Below are positions 1 to 11,922 of a stretch of 64,000 bases of DNA, piece after piece (within the stretch, counting starts at the first letter, position 1; each line of letters starts with the position of its first letter). The notes under the pieces were generated by a model. That model made no database searches and had not been told where the DNA came from. It worked only from the letters and a program-made list of their open reading frames with translations. The stretch comes from Tetradesmus obliquus. Taxonomy: Eukaryota > Chlorophyta > Chlorophyceae > Sphaeropleales > Scenedesmaceae. Both the position numbers and the translations under genes were made by a program. The stretch lies in NCBI GenBank assembly GCA_030272155.1, contig CP126192.1:4684501-4748500 (forward strand), given 5' to 3'.

Positions 1-123
1 AGTGAGTAAAGTCACCCTCAAAGCAACACACCCGCTGTGCTATCCCACCAACCCGTGGTGCTGCGTGTTGTGTTCTGCTGCCACCACGTAGTTTGTGAGG
101 CCCACCATGCCGTCCCTGCTCGC

Positions 124-124
<1 letters not shown>

Positions 125-159
<35 letters not shown>

Positions 160-172
160 GCGGCGGCGGCGG
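125..172 (+). repeat. CAG/CGG triplet tract
   Basis: About eleven CAG units are followed directly by about five CGG units. In frame they would encode Gln11-Arg5 (or Ala/Ser in other frames). It lies just upstream of the exon at 336-680, so it may be coding. Confidence 0.8.
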
Positions 173-335
173 CTGCAGGAGGCAGTGGCAGGGGCTCAGG
201 CAGGATGTCTGCAGGCACTGCGGGCGGCAGGGGCAGGTGCAGGGGCAGGGGCAGGCGCGGGGGCAGCACTATCGCAATAGCAGCAGCTGCAGGTGCTCAG
301 GACAGCGCTGACAGTGAGGAGGCCTCCTGTCCTAG

Positions 336-680
336 GACAGTGCAGCCGAGGCACCAGCAGCACAGCCGCAGCGCCGCTCTGACCGCAAGCGAAAGCAGCG
401 GAACATGCAGGAGTACATTGTGGAAGGAGCAGAGGGTGAGGCAGCTGATGTGGATGAGCTTTTGGCCGTGATAGACACAGCTAGCTGCAACAGCGCTGTT
501 GCAGATGCTGCTGGGGCTCCGGCAGCCGCTGCAGATGCAGCTGCTGCAGCGCTGCAGTCTGGGGGCCAGCAGGCAGCAGGTGGCGCTGCAGGCCAGTCCA
601 AGCAGCAGCGCACCAACACGGGCAAACTGCTGCCTAGCAAGCGGTCTCTGCAGGAGTTCATGCCCGCTGGTATGGAGTGA
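336..680 (+). CDS. C-terminal exon of an unrecognised gene (partial)
   Basis: The open frame starts just after a possible acceptor (cctag near 335) and ends with TGA at 678-680. The translation has a basic stretch (RSDRKRKQRN), an acidic stretch (YIVEGAEGEAADVDELL), a long Ala/Gln linker and a basic, Ser-rich end (TNTGKLLPSKRSLQEF). I do not recognise the family. Earlier exons would lie to the left, perhaps including the Gln/Arg run at 125-172, but I could not join them with a consistent phase. The charged blocks look more like a nuclear protein tail than a random frame; that is inference only. Confidence 0.35.
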   Translation, partial: DSAAEAPAAQPQRRSDRKRKQRNMQEYIVEGAEGEAADVDELLAVIDTASCNSAVADAAGAPAAAADAAAAALQSGGQQAAGGAAGQSKQQRTNTGKLLPSKRSLQEFMPAGME

Positions 681-1436
681 TGCACAAGGCAGCATTCCTT
701 CTTTCAGCCTTGAGTGCAGTAGCAGCGGTGCGCAATGAATGCACGGCATGCTACCCTACAAGAAGCCAGCTGCACCAGGAGGTGTTGTGAAATGCACTAT
801 GAGGTATCAGTGCTGCAGTGCATCCTGTCAAGTGTCTCCTGTCCGTGTGCTACAGATGTACAAACAGCTGTCTGCATGTTGCATGTCACAGCTGTGAAAG
901 CTGCAGCTTCGTCGCCTACGACGTCGTACTAGTGGGTCGACCCGGGGTGTACTCACGCCTTTGCAGCATTTCGCACATACATGTTGAGCAGCTGCAGCAT
1001 GGTTTGAAGGTTGTTTGTGTCAATTGTACAGCTGCGTCAGGTCTGACATGCTGCTGGTGCTGACAGCAGTCAGCATCATGTGGGCACGTAGCATGCAGCA
1101 CTTGCACATGTTGCACAGCAGCAGCAGTGTGTAGTGGGAGCCCTGCAGGGTGCACTCGCAGCTGGAGAGCTCATATGTGCTTCGTGATGCTCTCTGTCAA
1201 ATGTTCATATGTATGTGCGGTACATGAGTGTGCTTTTGTGGTTCGCACAGCACTTCGCAACAACAGAACAGTTCGCAGCAGCTTTGCATAACGGACAAGA
1301 TGCCGTATACCTTTGCAAACACCTTCGTAAACTCAGGTATGCGAAGCTGTTGACGAAGGTTTTGCGATTTCGCCTGTTGGTGCAGTGCACCAGTATACTG
1401 GTGCGGCACATGTGCACACTGCACCGTGTGAGTACC

Positions 1437-1568
1437 TCTTTGCTGTTGTACAGCTGCGATTGTCGGTGATAACATACACAAGCTCCCTACGCCTGTTGGA
1501 TTTGAGACAAGTTGGCACTAAGCATTGTAAAAGCAGCAGTTGCTGTGCAGGCTGTTTGCAAGCAAAGC
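1437..1568 (+). repeat. Dispersed repeat, copy 1
   Basis: About 131 bases align without gaps to 16770-16901 at roughly 75-80% identity by eye. The match is strongest at both ends: ctttgctgttgtacagctgc at the left and caggctgtttgcaagcaaag at the right. Both copies are in the same orientation. Confidence 0.75.
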
Positions 1569-1863
1569 GTACTGCTGAGGTCACCTCAGTGATCACTGCG
1601 TGCTGAGGCTGCTGCTGAGGTCACCTCATGAGCAAGGTGGCGAGCACTGCTCATGATGAGTGTGCCGTGAGCGTCACTGCGCATGCGGTCAAGCACAAGG
1701 GCGATGCCTCCAGCTGCATCCACTGGAGTGGTGGCACCACTGGCCGCAGGGGCCTTGCTGCACTGCCGCCAGTGCTGCCGCAGCACATAGCTCGGTGTGG
1801 TAGAAGCTGCAGAAGCGCCGCCAAACGCTTCAGGTCTGGCCCTGCAACAATGCTAGTGGCATG

Positions 1864-1968
<105 letters not shown>

Positions 1969-2321
1969 ACGGCAAGTGCGCCACATCCCCTGCCAGCTCC
2001 TCAGATATCTGAGGATCGATGAACCTGTCGAGTGGTGTCCACACTAGTCATAGCTGCTGCTCCCGGAGCAAGGGTCCGCTGTCATGCGGTCACCACTGCT
2101 GAGTATAGGCTGCAGTGCAGCCAAGGGCGCTTTTGACGGAGATTTTGCACATGGCCATGGCATGTAAGCATGTAAGCATCCCGAGCACTCTCAATCGAAT
2201 GGGCGCCGAAGTCATTCATCTTACTAGGACGCTTTGCATGGGGCACAGGATTGGGAGAGGTAGACGGTGCGACAGTATGCCGGCAAAGGCTGCTGGTGCA
2301 CCAGTGGTAGGCACAATATAT

Positions 2322-2392
2322 TGCACGGCTATATAGAGAGAGGATAGTTACATGTGGGTCCTGGCACCATCTTGGATGTATATAGCCGTGCA
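2322..2392. repeat. 14-bp perfect inverted repeat, 43-bp spacer
   Basis: TGCACGGCTATATA at 2322-2335 is the exact reverse complement of TATATAGCCGTGCA at 2379-2392. It could form a hairpin or be the terminal repeats of a small non-autonomous element. No flanking target-site duplication was obvious. Confidence 0.7.
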
Positions 2393-3135
2393 GATGCCTG
2401 ACGCGATGGGTTGGAAGTAGCGGTTACGCCTTCACTGCCAGCTGCATCTATCTGCATCAGTGTCCCAAGCGGACGTGCTGGCTGCATTGGCGCCAGTGCT
2501 GCTTGCTGGCCCAGTACTAAGCGTAGCGCTACGCTCGGGGTACTTTAGGCGGGACTGTGCACACGGTATTAGTCAATCAGCAAGCATACGCTTGCATACT
2601 CGTCACACGATGAAGCCACGTACGTCGAGACAAAGCGTACGCGTGCGCACGCATGCTGCGCACAGACAAGCATTGCACACGCACGTACAGAGGGTGCGGA
2701 AGAATTGGATGCAGAGACAGAGAGAAAGAAAGACTGCGCAAGGCAGCGGTGCATCCCTGGTGTCCAGGGACGCGGGTAAGCTTGCCGTTGCCGGCTCCGA
2801 CCCCCTACCCCGCCACCAGGTGCATGCACGTGCCACTGAAGCTCAGGCGCACCACATGTATGTGTACACAGCTGCAGACCAATGGTGAATTTCAATGGGC
2901 TGGCAGGGGGAAGGCAAGCACCCCAGGGAGCCTTTGAGCATCACAAGAGCAGCCAGGTTGCAATTGGCTGAGTGAGTGTGTGACAGCAGCGCTGCTGCCG
3001 TCAATGAGCTGGCATCTAGCTGATGTACATGTAGGCGCATGTGTGACCGCATGGGCCACGTGTAAGGGCGTGCTTGCAGGCAAGCATGTGGTGACTGGCA
3101 TGTGGCAAAGGTGCCACGCATCAAACTCGACTTAG

Positions 3136-3166
3136 TCGAGTTGTCTACTCGAGTTGTCTACTCGAG
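3136..3166. repeat. 13-bp tandem repeat rich in TCGAG sites
   Basis: The unit tcgagttgtctac occurs twice head-to-tail (3136-3148, 3149-3161), followed by tcgag. A related ctcgac lies just upstream. Confidence 0.75.
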
Positions 3167-3844
3167 CTCGCCCCACAATAAGCCCAAGCCGTGACACGGC
3201 AGCTGTGGCAACAGTGGTGATGGCCGTGCCCCACCCTGTGAGCGCATGGCCCGGCAGGTGCATGCAAAACAGCTCGACTGATGAGTGTAGAAAACCAAGC
3301 AATACAACTCTCGCACCGAATTGTGTGGTCGTGAGTAACGCAACAACCCTGAAAGCAATATTGCATGCGTGATACATCAGCAATTTGTGCTGAATCCAGT
3401 TGACATCATGCCAATGGTCTGTGAAACGCAACGTATTTGTGGGGTCACCCACAGTCGTACAACAACACTGGCTGCAAATCATCATGCGTTTTCCCATGCT
3501 GGAGGTTTGGGACCCCTTTGCACACAATTGCTGACAATGCATTTTCATGTTGCCAGATGGCAGCAGCAGCATGCTGTGCAGCCACATCACAGCCATACCA
3601 TCCTGGAGCCAGGTTTGAAGCCATAGCAATATTGCTATCAACATTGCTATCAACATTAATGTTGTCATCGGCCCCACGCCCCACTGGAACGCAAGGTGAG
3701 GGAGCCATTGCTCGCATCCATGCAGCTCATTTGCTATGACATGCTGTTTACCCATAAGCTGATGAACTCCGGAGTGTAAATAGAGTGTCAAAGGATCCTT
3801 CAGGCCAGTCGTCGGTGCACTCACAATTCTGCCGGGTTTTGCGC

Positions 3845-6800
3845 TCAGCATGATGATCCAGGAGTGGTGCAAGCAAGCGCACCCACAGGGTCATCTCGCT
3901 CTGTAGTGCCCACCTGGTCCCCGCCTACAAAACTGGCGGAGCCGCTGGTATAGTACACCATGATCAACACGTCCCTGCACTTTATGTCGGCGCCAGCACA
4001 GCCGGCTGGAACTGAATCCAGAATCCAAAAATTTGCCTGTGACCACCCAACTGTGTACATGCTGATGTCACCACTGCCTGGGCCTCGGTGCAGGGACGTC
4101 AGGACTGTACCTTCAATGTTCCTAGGATCTGAATATGTCAGACTGCCACCATACGTGTAGGACTTGACATCAAACCCAGCTGGCGCGGATTGCCAGCTGG
4201 AAACAGCAGAGCAGCAGACGGGACGGCTTTTGGTGCAGAATGGTACCTGCAGGAAAGCTCAATCTGCCTATGTGCCCTGTCTGCACTAAATTGCAGGGCT
4301 GGTCGCACTCAACAGCACTGCTGAGGGAGGAAGCCGTTCAGCACTGCGTTCTTTTAAAGGGAGTAGGGGACATTTGAAAGGATCGCACAGTCTGCCTCTG
4401 CCAAGTACTTATCAAGTGCCATGGGGGCGCAAGCAGTTGCAGTTGTGCATGCGAGCGTGGGCAGTGGCAGGGATTGCTGGGATGCGTGCAGTAACTGCTG
4501 TGCAGCAGTTGCTGCATGCAGTTCAACTGCTGAAGCTTGTGCATCACAGCAGGTGCCTGAGTGGCGGTTACATGAGCTGACGGCTACTGTTTGGCATAAC
4601 TGACTGACTGTGGACCTCACCTCGTGGCCAACCACACACGCTCTGCACTTGGATCACATTTGCAGAGCGTGTTGAGCATGCCATCTTCTGTTCGTGCGTT
4701 GGTCCTCCAAATCTCAGTTATATCCGTTTTGGACGCAGTTACCGTGTACTTTCCCAAGAATGTAGCAGCACCACCAAGACCATTGCCCCACCTGTGAGGT
4801 TGATGGGTCAGCCAGCAGCAAAGTATGCGCACACGCCACCAAGTTGGAAGCATGTGGGCACACATGGGGCAGCACATAGGCGCCCCCACAATCAACAAAG
4901 CTGACAGGCATGTTACATGGAACCAACACATGTGTACACAGTATGTTTACAAAAGAGGCAGTGAGAGCAGTCGAGCATTGGCAGCTTTGAAAGCTGCAGC
5001 AATCATTCTACATAACAACTGCTGCTGCACAATAATCACAGGCCCTGGCCAGCGATTGTAGCAACTTACCTTCCACAAAGATATATGCTTTCGGTGTCAG
5101 CATTGTCCACATCAGCATCTGTGATTGCATCGACCCCACTGTTGCCTATGAACTTCAGGAATTGCAGCGCCAAGCCTAGTGTGACCTGCAAGGGTTGCAG
5201 CAGCAATGGACTGCAGTGCTTGACACTTGTGCTGGCATGGCCACGCTATGTTACACAACATTCACGGCTGGCTGCCGGAGATGATGCGCGCAGATGCAGA
5301 TTGCAACATTAAGGCCACTTGATCACGCGATACCCTGCAGACAGTACGTATGTGCTGCAGTGCTTTGTCGATTGCGGCATGTTGTTGCACGCCTGTAATA
5401 GAGTGCTACATTACAGTCGACAGCTGTACATGCATTCTGCTAGGCGTGGTGTACTCACCCGGAAAACAAAGCCGTCAGAGGAGCCACCAGGGCATCCACT
5501 TGCGGCAGCAGTGCACCCCTCAGCAGAGCCTGTCACAATGAAAGCTCCCTGCCCTGAGGCTGGGTCGACGCTCAGCACAACACCCCATACATCCACCTTC
5601 TTGTTAAAACGAGTTGAGGGGCCGCCGGTAAATGTCGTGATGGTTGTCAACGGCGCAAAGTCGACATCCAAGGTGGTGTGTGAGCCAGGTGTAGTGCTGG
5701 TAGGCTGCAGCACCTTCACCACAGTGAGAGTTGTGGTCTTGATCTCGTTGGTGACCACGAGGAAGATGTCGCCGGTAAACTGGTTCACGTGTAGCATCTT
5801 CCTGCCACGTGGTTCATCCTCGCCTGCCCAGCCAAACTGGTAACTCCACATGCGGCTGCCATCACCTGCATGGTGCGGCAAGTGAACATGTGTGTGGCAC
5901 GGCAGTACACCACATGCATGATGGCAGCTGCTGCTGTATCCGCAAATAAGAGGGAAGTTGTTTAGCGAGGCAGAAAAGCGGCAGCAGTGACAAAAGCATC
6001 CGTAGCAGTCCGAAGGCAACTAGCTGCACTACTTGTGAAAGCATCATATCTGGCACCAGCTGCCTCTACAGCAGCGCAGGCAGCAGTAACAGGCAGCCAC
6101 TCGTTTGGTAACATGACGATGACGGTGATGATCAGCAGCATGAGCACCAGTAGTGCGAGCACATGTGCTGTACAGCAGCAGGTGTGGCAGGCAACAGCAA
6201 TGCACAGGTGGCAGCAGCAGCACGCACGCGCAGCAGTGGCAAAAGGCGTACAACAGTGAGCTCCGCTGCAGAGTCACATGCATGTCATGCATGCTGATAC
6301 AGCTGTCTAGTGATGACAATGTCTGTTGTGCTGGCTCACCCAGGTTCACTTTTGCAAGGTAGATGTCGTTGGGGAGGTTTGCACCTCCCTGATTGCTGAA
6401 GGTGCCGCTGCTGCCGCTGAGCCCCTCCTTGGGCATGTTGCCTGTTGTGACTGCAAGGACGTACAGATAGCCGCCAGTTATCACCGCATCCCTGCAGCAC
6501 GTCAAGCGTGGTTGTCAGTGTAGCACACCACACAACCTTATACTAGCGCAGCGCGCCGCTACTTTTGTGTACCATAGCGCATGGCAGAACATGGTTGTGA
6601 GGACAAGCACACGCACTGTTGTTTGACACCACCACACCACCGCACCTGTACTTTTCGTCGGAGATGCTGCCCCAGGTCTGCGTGTACACATGCTGCCCCA
6701 CAGCGTTGACCTTGCGTACAAAGAGGTCGTAGCTGCCGCCGCCGGTGGTTGTGTAGGTGCCTGGGGCCATGAAGGAGCCAGGGTCGCTCACGGCCCCAGC

Positions 6801-9800
6801 TGCACACAGCCAAGCAGAGTGGCAGATACACAGCGTCATGACATGCGCACGTGGCATGCTTCGACTGCAGCAGCACCTGCCTACAGATGCTGAGTGCAGC
6901 CCATGCTGCACAGGCCAGCTGCAGCAGGCCTGCAGGCCAGCTGGTTCTTTGGTGGCAATGTAGGCATCAAGATAGGTTGAGCCCATTGAGCTTGAGCCCA
7001 TGCGCGTTCACCAGAGCCACATGTTACTATGATTCTGAAAATTTTTGCAGACCCAGTGTGAGCGCTGTGAGCGTTGTGGCTCACCTATGTGCCCCACAGA
7101 GATGGTGCTGCCTTGAAAGTCTAGCAGCGCTGTGCCAGTTGTTTCACCAAGCGCCACGGTGCCAGACATCTGCAGCAACCTCGCGGCAACAGCCAGCGGT
7201 CTGCCTCATGTGTGTGCTGTGCATGATGCACCTCAGGACAGCCAACCCGACAGGCAGGTGCAGCATAAACACAGGCAGGTGCAGCGAGACCAGCTGAACC
7301 CAACCAGGATGCCAACGGCAATTATATGTCATGATACAGGCATGATCACCCTCAGATACATGAGAGACTTGCCGCGCATCAGTGCGCATCGTGTGTTGTG
7401 GTGTGCACCCTCTAATTCTTGTTGCAGAATGCGCATATAATGCGTTGATGCTTATACCTTCTCAAATGGTGCCGGATGCAACTACCCCTCTGTTATCCAT
7501 GTCCCATCCCTGTGAAAGCATGCACTACATGCACCAGGAGTGCTCGCACCAGCTTCGGACACAGGAGCCACAGCAACAGCACAAGGAATTATGAGTGAGC
7601 CACTAGCCGAGACCTGTCCGTGTGTGCAGTCACAGGCAATGAGCTTGCGCGGCTGCTCATCAGCGCCACACCTGCTGCGTCTGTTGTTTGCCGGAATAAG
7701 CATCCCAAGCAACTGAGAAGTACTCCGGCGCACTCGGTCCATCAGTGACGTTAGGGAAGACGCCCAGGGTGCTGCCACCAACGACGATGGTAGGGTCTGT
7801 CCAAAGCGGGATCACTGCGTGCCAAACACAGCCGCATTGTGTTCAGCAATTGGCAGCACCTTACGGTAATACAGGCCAGCAGAATAACAGCCACGCAGTT
7901 ATCCCTACGTCGAATGCATTGACCGAGACTAGGCAGGCTTGTCTGCCAGGCCAAGGACGGAACTCATACATCCTATGAACTACATATGCCCTTGACTTAT
8001 GGCTAGCATGGTGGCAGCGCCGCTGCATTCCGCAAATGCAGCTGTTGCAACAGCCAGTACAATATGTCCAGCGCTGCAAGCGTCATTGTCAACCGACAAC
8101 ACGTGGCAGCATGCAAAGTGGTGACTGCTTTTTACTGTCCACGTGCCTAACAGGCTGCTTGCTGTTGCATCAGACGTGCAGCAGTCTGCGTGTGTACTCT
8201 GCCTGTGAAGCAATTGTGTATAAGCCAGAATTGGCAGCAGCACGGCTCACATGGGATGGTCAACTTTGCTGTGGCAGTGCCGCCACGGCCATCGCTGACT
8301 GTGAAGGGTATGATGATCAATCCATTCCTGGTCACCAGTTCGCCGCTTTCGGCGGGTGTCCATTTAATGTTGTTGCCGACGACACTTGCTGTGCCCTCGC
8401 CAGGCCCGAGTGACCCCACACTGAGCAGGGTGACTGTATCACCGTCAGCATCTGCGCAGCCAGCAAGGGGCCATGTTTTCGGGAGGTTACGGTCTTGGCT
8501 CTGTACTGTTACATCAGTCGCCGTTGGGGGTCGGTTCCCTGCAAGGCGTGTGTGCACAATTGCACTGTAAGTGCATACGGGCTTGCGCGAGCGTGGCTTG
8601 GCAAATAATGGTCAGCAGGTGTGTGGCAGGTGGATGGATGAGTGCTACAGTACCCAGTGATAAGAACTGCTTTGGTGTGCTGTTTCAGATGTGGGCAAGC
8701 ATTGAAGACATGCAGTTGCGGGCTCATTGCACCCTCTGCAGCTGTCAAGGTTTGCGTCTTATCCAGCACGCAAACAGCATGCAGATCCCAACCTCAAACC
8801 ACCTCGGCTGTGGCAAGCAGGGTCAAGCTGCAGGCATAAATCACAGCAAGTAAAGGATGCAGCCCAACCAACAGTGCTCCAACCATGCGTATGGCATGGT
8901 GCTGCCAGCTGCAGGCAGCAGCAGCTCTTGCTGATGTCACAGCTTGGGCACTCACAGTTGACAGTGACCGTAGCAGTTGCTGAGCCGCCTCTGCTGTTCG
9001 ACACAGTGTAGCTGAAGGTGTCTGCGTTGCGGGCACTGGCCACAGGGAATGTGAGGAGCCCAGCAAGCACGTAATTGAGCTGAGTGGCGGTGGCTGTCAC
9101 TGTTGCTCCCAGCGGGGTGCTGCTGCTGGAGATGGTGATGGCGAGGGGTTCACCAAATGGCTCGACATCGTTGTCCCTGACGTCAGGCAGTAGCGTGTAA
9201 GTTTTGCCAGCCTCCACGTTGATGGTGTAGCTGTCTGGCTGAGCGGTCAATACGCGGGCTGGCAGCGCATGCAAGCAGCAGCAGCAGCCGCCGCCGCAGC
9301 AGCAGCAGCAGTAGCAGCAGTAGCAGCAGTAGCAGCAGCACTGAGTCGCTTACCATGCGCTCACATCATCATGCTGTTTTTCCGCATCAAATAATATAAA
9401 GCAGTCTTACCAGCTTTAAGGTAAGAATCAGTTGCGCATGAAGCACCACGGCCATCGCTTGTGGCTGAGTGCTGTCAAGATAAAGCCTGGGGTACCACCG
9501 TAACACAGTCATTAATCTCAGAGCTTTGACACAGTTGCATAGCGTGACTGCACACAGCGCACCTTGGCACGCGCCCAACACCGACCAGTTGCCGTAAGTG
9601 CAGGTAGCTGCGATACTTCCTGCGTAACCTCTGTTGCAGCTGCCTTGGCAGGTTGTATTGCTGGTGGTGTTGCCAACCGAGCAGGGCCAGCTCACACCAG
9701 CACCTGTGCTTGGAGGGTTGGGGCATGCTGTCAATCAGCAAAGAAGCAGCGCAGCGGCAGCAACGCCTATTTACGTGCACAGTCACCCAGTCAGCAGCCA

Positions 9801-11891
9801 AATCATGGTTTTGTGTTGGTACATGGCACGCCATATGAGATGCAGCAGCTCAGCTGGGCTAGAAAGGCATTGCAAAAAAATGTCACTGGCTTGATCTCGG
9901 GGCTGCATGACAGCATGCACAAGGCGGCAGCAAGCAGGCCTGCATGACAGGGCACACAAACAATCGCGCAGCGGGTCTGCGGCATGCAGCGGGGGTGAGC
10001 CAAAGCCACTCACGCAGGGGCGTGCAGGCGCCCATCACTGTGTGGGTACCAGCGACGCCGCAGAATGCGGTGATCGAGTCTGAGGCAGCATAGCCAGGCG
10101 CGCATGACCCCATGCACACCCGGCCCACGCCTGCGGCTCCTGAGCTGCACTGGCTCCACACATAGCCGGGCTGGCTGCTGGGAGGGTAGGGGCAGGTGAT
10201 GAAGGCTGGGGCAGGCAGAAGCAGCAGCAGCGGCAGCAGCACAGGTCGATGAGCGACAGCGTAAGCGTTGCGACACCGCTGTGGTGCTCGATTGTTGTGA
10301 TGATGTGCACTGCAAGCCGTACGGCCAGAGCATGCGCAGCTTGGCTCTGCTGAGTACAGCAAACAAAGGGTAGCACAGCTCAGCTGCTGAATGCTTTACC
10401 ACTGAAGCATGCAGGGCATGAATTCATGCCGCCGATCCTCGGCATCCAAAGTGCAGTGTACAAACTTCGCTGGTGCATTGTAGACGCAGCTTGTTGTGAC
10501 TATGTCAACGCAGTACACTGCCGTGCTTGCACTAGTGTGGGCTGTTGGAGTGTGCAGAGGTAAGCCATCACACAACTCACTGCTAGGTGTGCAGTTGCCG
10601 GTGATGGTGAAGCTGCCGTTGCTGCACTTGGCCAGCTGTGCACCGGTGCCTTCCACACAGCTGCCCACACAGGAGTCTCCGCTGGCGACGGCTGCAGCAG
10701 CGCTGCAGTCCCAGGAGACGCCCGGGGCCTTGTTGGGTGGCGTGGGGCATGACAGTGCTGCAGGCACAATGCAGAAGAGGAGCAATGAGGCATTAGCAGA
10801 AATACTGCCAACCCCTGCCTCCCACAGTGCAGTGTACATATTCCGCTGAAGCATTGCAGCCACAACCTGCAGTGGCCAAACCAACACATTACACTGCCCT
10901 GCCTGGACCAGTGTGGGCTGCTCGGGTGTGCAGAGGTGAACTATGCTACTCACCGATTGGTGTGCAGTTGCCGGTGATGGTGAAGCTGCCGTTGCTGCAC
11001 TTGGCCAGCTGTGCACCGGTGCCTTCCACACAGCTGCCCACACAGGAGTCTCCGCTGGCAACAGCTGCAGCAGCGCCGCAGTCCCAGGAGACGGCCGGGG
11101 CCTTGTCGGGTGGGGTGGGGCAGGACAGCGCTGAAGGCGCAGTGGCAGCGGACAGCAGGAAAGGGTAATTCTCAATAGTTACACCAACCCCGCCTCTTAT
11201 TGCAGACGACATGCGGACAGCTTGCAGCGGCACATGCAACATGCAAATGCTTACACTACTGTCAACACAGACCAGGGTGGCTGCAGAACTGCTGCAGAAG
11301 GGCTCTGCAGTGACTCTGCAGCCAGTCTGCAGCCACTCTGCTGTTGATTTTGCTGTTCATTCTATGGTTCTGCCCTATAGTAGCCAAATACAACGACTGC
11401 GCTTGTTGTTGTTGCCAGTGCAGCAGTACCCAAGTACAGAATGTGCAGACTGGACTGGCGAGTGGACTCTGCAGCAGTGCTGCACAGTCTGCAGTGACCC
11501 TGCAGCAGCTCTGCAGATTCTGCATCCCTACGTCCCTGCTGACCATAGTGATAGCTCTTATCCGTGCTTTGGCACCGTCTGCATTCCAAAGAGGCATTCC
11601 CGCCATTGACTCGCTGCTGTGACCAAGGCACACACATATGCATCCAGCAGCCATAGGCGGCAGGTGCTGCTGTGAAGCACTTCATACCAGGAGGCGCCTG
11701 CTGGCAAACGCCAGTGATGTTCCACTGCCCAAAGCTGCACCTCGCGCTGACATTGGCAGGGGCAGCTGCGCCAAAGGCAGGACACGTCCCATTGCAGACC
11801 GTGCTGTGCTTGATGGGTGCTGATGCGTCGCAGCTAGACCATGAGACTCCGTCACCACCCTCACTGGGCAGCCCATTGCATGCTGCAGCGG

Positions 11892-11922
<31 letters not shown>

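Noticed and set aside
3132-3872. 246-codon minus-strand open frame
   Set aside because: It overlaps the real C-terminal exon in a different frame at its upstream end, and composition is Cys/His/Met-rich with no family resemblance.
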